Source: CADEDH01 sp050330635 (lineage in GTDB: Bacteria > Actinomycetota > Acidimicrobiia > Acidimicrobiales > SZUA-35). From it: DNA of 64,000 nt. The stretch covers positions 25,327 through 89,326 of the forward strand of contig JBHJNQ010000016.1 in NCBI GenBank assembly GCA_050330635.1. The letters are read 5' to 3'. This document shows, in pieces, positions 59,360 through 64,000 of this stretch; within the stretch, counting starts at the first letter, position 1; every line of letters begins with the position of its first letter. The notes under the pieces are model-generated. The model ran no database searches, was not told where the DNA came from, and saw nothing but the letters and a program-made list of their open reading frames with translations. Both the position numbers and the translations under genes were made by a program.

Positions 59360-60729
59360 CGGCCCAACCCTCCCGATCGACGGTCGGGCGGCCATGCGCT
59401 GGATGAGATCGATGGGTCGGCGCCGATCACCGGGATCGGGGACCGGGTCGCCAGCGCGGTGGTCGCCCGCGGGTCGGTGGTGCCCAGGACGACCGCGTCG
59501 GCGTCGTCGAGGGCGTCCTCCGCCGACGGCCGCAGAAGGCAGGCCAGATGCGGTAACCGTTCGTCGATGAAGCGCCGGTTGCGGCCCCCGAGCCGCTCGG
59601 GGTCGAGATCGGGATCCCAGATCGCCAGCTCGATCGCCCCGGCCAGCAGACGCTCGGCCAGCCTCACGAAGGGGCTCTCGCGAAGGTCATCCGTTCCCGT
59701 TTTGAAGGTCAGGCCGAGCAGCGCCACCCGGCGGGGACGGTCGAGCATCACAAGCTCGACGAGGTGGTCGAGATGGTGCTCGTTGGAAGGGAGAACCCCG
59801 GCGAGGAGGGGTAGCTCCACGTCGAGGCCACAGCCTCGCTGAACCAGCGCCCGAAGGTCCTTCGGCAGGCAGCTGCCCCCGAAGGGGAAGCCGGGACGAA
59901 GGTAGGCCGTTGAGATGTTCAGACGCTCGTCCTGGCACAGGATGTCCATCACCGCCGGACCATTGGCCCCCGCCGCCATGGCGAACCGGTTGATCTCGTT
60001 GGCGAAGGCGACCTTGGTGGCGTGGAAGGCGTTGCACGCGTACTTCAGGGTCTCGGCGGTCGGTATCGACACGGCGTGGAACGGACGATCCAGAAAGGCG
60101 AACAGGTCCCGGACGACCTCGGTGGTCCGCGTATCGGCGACGCCGACCACCGTGAACGGTGGATCGAAGAAGTCGGCTACGGCGGACGCCTCACGCAGGA
60201 ACTCTGGACACATCGCCAGCCCCCAGTCCCGGCCGAGGCGGAGCCCGAACCTCTGCCGAATCTCGGCGGCGAGCCGTTCGACGGTGCCGGGGAGGACCGT
60301 GGAGCGAACGACCACCACCGGGAGCCGGTCGGGGTCAGCGTCGCTCCGGCCGGTCAGAGCCGCGGCGATGTCGGCGACGACCTTCCCCACCGCTGACGTG
60401 TCGGGCGTTCCATCCGGTCCCGACGGTGTCCCCACGCAGACGAGGTGGACGTCGACATCGGGCGCGGTGTCGCCACCTGGCCTCGCGGCCAACTCGAGGG
60501 CGACCAGACGCCCCGAACTCGTGCCTCGGGCCACCAACTCGGCCAGTCCGGGCTCGAGCACCGGTGCCATACCGGCCCGGAGCTGGGCCACCTTGGCCTC
60601 GTCGACGTCGATCCCCACCACCCGATGGCCACGGGCGGCCAGGCAGGCTGCGGTGACGGCTCCCACATAGCCCAGCCCGTGCACCGCCACGTCGAGGGTC
60701 GGGAACTGGGGTGTGGCTCGTTCCGTCAC
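59356..60729 (-). CDS. UDP-glucose/GDP-mannose dehydrogenase family, closest in pattern to AlgD
   Basis: 457 residues from a GTG at 60729. It oxidises a nucleotide sugar twice to the uronic acid using NAD. The NAD loop is VAVHGLGYVGAVTAACLAARG. The catalytic cysteine is C287 in RPGFPFGGSCLPKDLRALVQ. The run ILCQDERLN before it, ACNAFHATKVAFANEINRFA, and LGLTFKTGTDDLRESPFVRLAE closely resemble Pseudomonas AlgD (GDP-mannose 6-dehydrogenase) rather than UDP-glucose or UDP-GlcNAc dehydrogenases. This suggests mannuronate precursors; the assignment is inferred. The GTG overlaps the aminotransferase stop by four bases. Confidence 0.9.
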   Translation of the reverse strand: MTERATPQFPTLDVAVHGLGYVGAVTAACLAARGHRVVGIDVDEAKVAQLRAGMAPVLEPGLAELVARGTSSGRLVALELAARPGGDTAPDVDVHLVCVGTPSGPDGTPDTSAVGKVVADIAAALTGRSDADPDRLPVVVVRSTVLPGTVERLAAEIRQRFGLRLGRDWGLAMCPEFLREASAVADFFDPPFTVVGVADTRTTEVVRDLFAFLDRPFHAVSIPTAETLKYACNAFHATKVAFANEINRFAMAAGANGPAVMDILCQDERLNISTAYLRPGFPFGGSCLPKDLRALVQRGCGLDVELPLLAGVLPSNEHHLDHLVELVMLDRPRRVALLGLTFKTGTDDLRESPFVRLAERLLAGAIELAIWDPDLDPERLGGRNRRFIDERLPHLACLLRPSAEDALDDADAVVLGTTDPRATTALATRSPIPVIGADPSISSSAWPPDRRSGGLGR

Positions 60730-61886
60730 GATCCGGCCCCACCGACGGTCGCGGCGATCACGTCGCACACGCGGTGCACCTGGTCATCCGTCATCGTCGG
60801 GAACAATGGCAGGGAGACCAGTCGGGCGGCGGCCCGTTCGACAACGGGCAGGTAGCCGGGCCCGAACCGCTCGAACGCGGGCTGGCGGTGGCAGGGCACC
60901 GGATAATGGATCGCCGTCTCGACTTCCTGATCGGCCAACCGTTGGCGAAAACGGTCACGGTCGGCTGCCTGGACGACGAGCAGGTGGTGAACCGGCTCGA
61001 CCCCGGCTCTGACCTGCACTGGGATGACGGGGCCGGTGGCCAGTCGCCGTCGATACAGGTCGGCCAAACTGCGTCTGCGAGCGTTCCAGCCATCGAGCTC
61101 CGGAAGCTTCTCGCTCAGAAAGGCGGCCTGTAGCCCATCGAGGCGACTGTTGCGACCGATCTCGACGTGCTCGGTCGGGACGTGGCCGCGACCGTGGTTG
61201 CCCAGGCTCCTGACCCGTTCGGCGAGGCCGTCATCGTCGGTGGTGACCATGCCCCCGTCACCCAGGGCCCCGAGGTTCTTGCCCGGGTAGAAGCTGAACG
61301 TGCCGGCATGGCCCAGTGATCCCACTCGACGGGTGCCCACCTTGGCCCCGTGAGCCTGGGCTGCGTCCTCGATGACGACGATGCCGCGGCGGTCGGTCGT
61401 CTTCCGGATGGCGTCGACGTCAACCGGTTGACCGAAGAGGTGGACGACGATCACCGCTGCCGTCGCCCGGCCGACAGCGCCGAGCACCGAGGCCTCGTTG
61501 ACCAGGAGGGTTCCGGGATCGACATCGACGAAGACCGGGGTCGCGCCGGCGGCCACGACGGCTTCCGCCGTGGCCACGAACGTGTTGGCCGGCACGATCA
61601 CCTCGTCGCCTTTCCCGATCCCGAGGCCCCGGAGGACGAGCTCCAAGGCATCGGTTCCATTGGCCACACCAACGGCGTGTCGCACGCCGCAGTAGTCGGC
61701 CCACTGCGCTTCGAACGTCTCCAACCACCGGCCCCCGACGAAGGCGCTGTCGGCGACGACGTCATCGAGGCGACGATGGAGGGAGGGCAGGTACGGCTCG
61801 TGTTGGGGGAACAGGGCGTAGAACGGGATCCGCCGCTGGCCGTCCCGGGGGGCGTCCAGCCCCGCCGGCGAGATGTTCATGGCCAT
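60726..61886 (-). CDS. DegT/DnrJ/EryC1/StrS family PLP aminotransferase
   Basis: 386 residues. The PLP lysine is in TFSFYPGKNLGALGDGGMV near residue 195. Before it come VGVANGTDALELVLRGLGIG, PANTFVATAEAVVAAGATPVFVDVDP and IVVIEDAAQAHGA (aspartate binding the pyridine nitrogen). It transfers an amino group to a 3- or 4-keto nucleotide sugar. Together with the Gfo/Idh dehydrogenase just upstream it matches the WbpB/WbpE-type step that makes 3-amino sugars. The start overlaps the Gfo/Idh stop by ten bases. A matching acetyltransferase was not seen. Confidence 0.94.
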   Translation of the reverse strand: MAMNISPAGLDAPRDGQRRIPFYALFPQHEPYLPSLHRRLDDVVADSAFVGGRWLETFEAQWADYCGVRHAVGVANGTDALELVLRGLGIGKGDEVIVPANTFVATAEAVVAAGATPVFVDVDPGTLLVNEASVLGAVGRATAAVIVVHLFGQPVDVDAIRKTTDRRGIVVIEDAAQAHGAKVGTRRVGSLGHAGTFSFYPGKNLGALGDGGMVTTDDDGLAERVRSLGNHGRGHVPTEHVEIGRNSRLDGLQAAFLSEKLPELDGWNARRRSLADLYRRRLATGPVIPVQVRAGVEPVHHLLVVQAADRDRFRQRLADQEVETAIHYPVPCHRQPAFERFGPGYLPVVERAAARLVSLPLFPTMTDDQVHRVCDVIAATVGGAGS

Positions 61887-63106
61887 GACCTCCTCCCCAT
61901 GGAGCCGTTGCCCGTCGCCGTGGCGGTTCCGGCTCCTCTCCTGATCGTTGGTGCTCCCGGGCCGATGGTTCCGACCCCGTAGTCGACGTCAACCGGTTGG
62001 CCGGTTGTCAGTGACCGCTCGGCGGCGGTCAGGATCTGGACGACGGCCAGCCCTGATCGGCCGGTGGATGGGGGCTCGACGCCGTTCCGGATCGACTCGA
62101 CGAACGAGCGGTTCTCGACCACCAGTGGTTCCTCGAACTCGATGTAGGGGCACTCGATTCCGCCCTGGCGGTAGGCGGCCGGGCGGCGGCCGATGTCAAT
62201 CGCCCCGCCGGCGCCCAGCCCGTGGTGGACGCTGTCGAGGGCCACCCCCTTGTCGAACACCTTGATGCGCTCGTCCTCGGCCAGGTCGTCGTACACGGCC
62301 ATCTTGCGGCTACCGACGACGGTGACCCGGCGAACCTTGCACGGGTCGAGCCAGCTCACATGGACCTGGGCGACCAGGCCGAGCTCGTCGAAGTGCAGAC
62401 GGAGGTAGGCGACGTCCTTGACCTGGCGATGGGCATGGGCGCCGGCCCAGGCCGACACCGAGCTCGGTCGGGAGTCGAGGATGTAGTTGAGGATCGACAC
62501 ATCGTGGGGAGCCAGATCCCACAACACGTCGACGTCGCCCTGATAGAGACCGAGGTTCAGCCGGGCGGTGTTGACGTGGAAGATTTGCCCCAGCTCGCCC
62601 TGTTGGATCAGGTCGCGGAGCTTCCAGACCGCGGGGTTGTACTCGAAGGTGTGTCCACTCATGAGAACCAGATTCCGGCGACTGGCGAGCGCCACGAGCT
62701 CCTGGGCCTCGGCCACGGAGGTGGCGAGTGGCTTCTCCACCAGTACGTGGCATCCGGCTTCGAGGGCGGCCCTGGCCATCGGGGCGTGGGTGCGGGGAGG
62801 GCTCGCCACGACGAGGGCATCCAACCGGTCGACGACGTCTGACAACGATTGGCTGTACTCGGCGCACGAGTATCGGTTGGCCAGCGCGTCCAGGATTCGT
62901 TGGTCGCGGTCGATGGCCACCACGCGGTCCACGCCGCGTATCGAGGGCAGCACCCTGACGTGTTTCGATCCCCAGTAGCCGCATCCGACCACCCCGACCG
63001 TGAGCTCTGACGCTCCGGACGGATCGTGAAGCTCGCCACCAGAGATCGTGGGCCAACCGCCACGAGGTCCGCTGTCGCTTTTCCAGCCTTCTCGGGGTTC
63101 CTGCAT
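61877..63106 (-). CDS. Gfo/Idh/MocA family dehydrogenase (WbpB/WlbA-like), first gene of operon
   Basis: 409 residues. The NAD loop is VGVVGCGYWGSKHVRVLPSI near residue 38. The EKP catalytic lysine motif is HVLVEKPLATSVAEAQELV near residue 120, and the substrate barrel has VLWDLAPHDVSILNYILD. It would oxidise a nucleotide sugar at C3 to feed the DegT aminotransferase. The first ~35 residues are not conserved, so the true start may lie further in. The ATG at 63106 has no clear ribosome site. A ~35-residue C-terminal extension is Gly/Thr/Arg-rich. The 322-base region upstream carries the operon promoter and the regulator site. Confidence 0.9.
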   Translation of the reverse strand: MQEPREGWKSDSGPRGGWPTISGGELHDPSGASELTVGVVGCGYWGSKHVRVLPSIRGVDRVVAIDRDQRILDALANRYSCAEYSQSLSDVVDRLDALVVASPPRTHAPMARAALEAGCHVLVEKPLATSVAEAQELVALASRRNLVLMSGHTFEYNPAVWKLRDLIQQGELGQIFHVNTARLNLGLYQGDVDVLWDLAPHDVSILNYILDSRPSSVSAWAGAHAHRQVKDVAYLRLHFDELGLVAQVHVSWLDPCKVRRVTVVGSRKMAVYDDLAEDERIKVFDKGVALDSVHHGLGAGGAIDIGRRPAAYRQGGIECPYIEFEEPLVVENRSFVESIRNGVEPPSTGRSGLAVVQILTAAERSLTTGQPVDVDYGVGTIGPGAPTIRRGAGTATATGNGSMGRRSWP

Positions 63107-63281
63107 GTGATCTGCACCGGGGTCGGGAATGAATGGAGTAGAACGACCTCGAGCATCCGCCGTCGGTCAGAATCCATCTAGTACCATGTCGCTGGTTTTC
63201 CCGGCATCGCGCCGTGATCGGCTCTGGAGTCAACGATTCGCCCCGCGATCGGTTTTCACGAGTCCCAGAGATCGCTTCGGG

Positions 63282-63310
63282 CCGTCTCGGTCCCGTCTCA
63301 GCGCCGTCTC
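63282..63310. promoter_or_regulatory. Three perfect heptamer direct repeats, 11-bp period (SARP-type operator)
   Basis: CCGTCTC occurs at 63282-63288, 63293-63299 and 63304-63310, separated by exactly four bases each. Read toward the operon the unit is GAGACGG. SARP activators bind heptameric direct repeats placed 11 bases (one helical turn) or 22 bases apart near promoters. A SARP-type gene starts 119 bases away. The geometry is exact; binding is inferred. Confidence 0.6.
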
Positions 63311-63347
63311 GGCCCAGCGTCCACCGTCGGCTGTTGCTCCAACTGTC

Positions 63348-63377
63348 TTGACGCTGCTTGTCGCAGGGAGGTTAACT
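63348..63377 (+). promoter_or_regulatory. Candidate sigma-70-type promoter of SARP-type gene
   Basis: TTGACG at 63348-63353 is followed, after 17 or 18 bases, by GTTAAC or TTAACT. It lies about 50 bases before the regulator start at 63429, in the right direction. The -10 match is only moderate. Confidence 0.4.
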
Positions 63378-63428
63378 GAGGATGCAGGTCACTCGGCGTT
63401 CTGAGACTGAATTCGAGGGGATTTCACG

Positions 63429-63926
63429 GTGCCGCCTCAGAAGTGTCAACTTCATCCGCGACTATCGTTGGTGCCCGGATTCGCGGCAGTCTCGCGCTCC
63501 GAGCGGGTCGAATTCGGCACTTCGGCCGCCAAGCTCCTGGCCTTTCTGGCCCTCCAGGAGGAGCCGACGGAAAGATCGGTGATCGCCGCCACGATGTGGC
63601 CCGACGTGACCGACGCTCGCGCCGCGGCGAACCTGAGGACCGTCCTGTGGCGGGTGAGCCAACTCGACGAGGATCTGATCGTGCCCATCGGAAGCAAGCT
63701 CGGTCTGCACCCGGAGGTCGAGGTCGATCACCGTTACCACGAATGGTTGGCTCGCCAGGTGTTGACCAAGGAGCCGTTGCCGCACCTGATGGCGGCCATC
63801 GAGACCTCTAGCTGCTCCGGGGGCCCGACGCCGGACGCGGACGATCAGCGGCCCAGTATCCGAGAGACCATTGCGAGTCTCACCGTAACTGCTCAGCCTG
63901 TGGGTAGCCAGGGTGTGGCGGTGTAG
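63429..63926 (+). CDS. SARP-type (AfsR/DnrI family) regulator, truncated after the DNA-binding domain
   Basis: 165 codons. Residues ~25-100 form the winged-helix domain of SARP activators: ERVEFGTSAAKLLAFLALQE, then SVIAATMWPDVTDARAAANL and RTVLWRVSQLDEDLIVPIGS, ending LGLHPEVEVD. Normal SARPs continue with a ~150-residue BTAD domain; here the sequence after about residue 125 is unrelated, and the last ~14 codons seem to be IS DNA from 63885. So it is a broken regulator or, if still stable, a DNA-binding domain alone. The GTG at 63429 is the likely start, with a candidate promoter 50 bases upstream. Confidence 0.7.
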   Translation: MPPQKCQLHPRLSLVPGFAAVSRSERVEFGTSAAKLLAFLALQEEPTERSVIAATMWPDVTDARAAANLRTVLWRVSQLDEDLIVPIGSKLGLHPEVEVDHRYHEWLARQVLTKEPLPHLMAAIETSSCSGGPTPDADDQRPSIRETIASLTVTAQPVGSQGVAV

Positions 63927-64000
63927 AGCTGTTGGAGGAGGGGGAGGCTGGGCTGGTGGTGTTTGTGGCCGGTTTGGATGTAGGAGCGGATGGTGCAGAA
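63885..64000. mobile_element. Left edge of an IS66-family-like insertion sequence (runs off window)
   Basis: The sequence changes character at GTAACTGCTCAG (63885), and GTAA is a common outermost end of IS66-family elements. It then contains the C-terminus of a transposase on the minus strand. The flanking GTCTCACC (63877-63884) would be the 8-base target copy if the far end carries the same. The far end lies outside the window. Confidence 0.5.
63893..64000 (-). CDS. IS66-type transposase, C-terminal part only
   Basis: The last 35 codons of a gene whose start is beyond the window. It reads FCTIRSYIQTGHKHHQPSLP, then LLQQLYTATPWLP and a stop. Sxxx(T/S)xxKHxxxxLxxLxxLxxxxPWxP is a familiar IS66 transposase end. 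The frame is in step to the window edge with no stops. The family call rests on this short stretch only. Confidence 0.5.
   Translation of the reverse strand, partial: FCTIRSYIQTGHKHHQPSLPLLQQLYTATPWLPTG

Larger units (their letters stand above)
63107..63428. other. Intergenic control region between exopolysaccharide operon and SARP-type gene
   Basis: This 322-base divergent region must contain promoters for both directions. It holds three 7-base direct repeats (63282-63310) and a plus-strand TTGACG element with a plausible -10 (63348-63377). On the minus strand TTGACT at 63233-63228 is a possible -35 but has no convincing -10. No coding frame is credible here. Confidence 0.6.

Overview
The window is very GC-rich chromosomal DNA with a strong C/G third-position bias. 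Its gene content is actinobacterial: a mycothiol-type maleylpyruvate isomerase fold, a PAC2 proteasome-chaperone protein, an OmpATb-like BON/OmpA protein, a subtilisin-inhibitor-like lipoprotein, a conservon (cvnABCD), an Eis-like acetyltransferase, a PASTA kinase, four luciferase-like oxidoreductases and a SARP-type regulator. Class Acidimicrobiia is my best guess from the mix of acyl-CoA and luciferase-like genes, but no marker gene here proves it. I saw no rRNA, tRNA or CRISPR array.

Layout. 0-8 kb: acyl-CoA metabolism (thiolase, long-chain acyl-CoA synthetase, crotonase, F420-type oxidoreductase, HACL2-like ThDP lyase). 8-17 kb: mixed housekeeping, including a duplicated-domain membrane protein, metallo-beta-lactamase hydrolase, PAC2 protein, chorismate synthase, ferredoxin, TrpB2 and OmpATb-like protein. 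17-26 kb, all minus strand: SSI-like lipoprotein, malonyl-CoA synthetase-like ligase, geranylgeranyl-reductase-type flavoprotein, YegP-like protein, secreted hydrolase and Eis-like protein, then a 950-base stretch without a recognisable gene. 26-35 kb: signalling, with a degenerate GGDEF/EAL protein convergent with a four-gene conservon, then YceH/DUF480, a site-2 protease and a PASTA Ser/Thr kinase. 35-46 kb: peroxiredoxin, gamma-glutamyltransferase, a beta-lactamase-fold hydrolase, amidohydrolase, further luciferase-like enzymes, a second metallo-hydrolase and a PPOX protein.

46.5-63.1 kb is the most striking part: a 13-gene minus-strand operon in which 11 of 12 junctions overlap by 4-11 bases. 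In transcription order it encodes a Gfo/Idh dehydrogenase, a DegT aminotransferase, an AlgD-type nucleotide-sugar dehydrogenase, a GT4 glycosyltransferase, a Wzz-like protein with a long acidic cytoplasmic arm, an O-antigen-ligase-like protein, a secreted beta-helix protein, an initiating sugar-phosphate transferase, two sugar epimerases, a Wzx-like flippase and two FemAB/GNAT aminoacyl- or acyltransferase-like proteins. Together these could build, export, modify and possibly trim a uronate-containing exopolysaccharide. A divergent SARP-type regulator lies upstream. The intergenic region holds three perfect 7-base repeats at an exact 11-base period, the geometry of SARP operators. The regulator is cut short by the edge of an IS66-like element that runs off the window.

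A second theme is gene decay. Recognisable broken pieces of a methionine aminopeptidase, a DUF2382 stress protein, a PaaI-type thioesterase, a short-chain dehydrogenase and one unidentified protein lie between intact genes.
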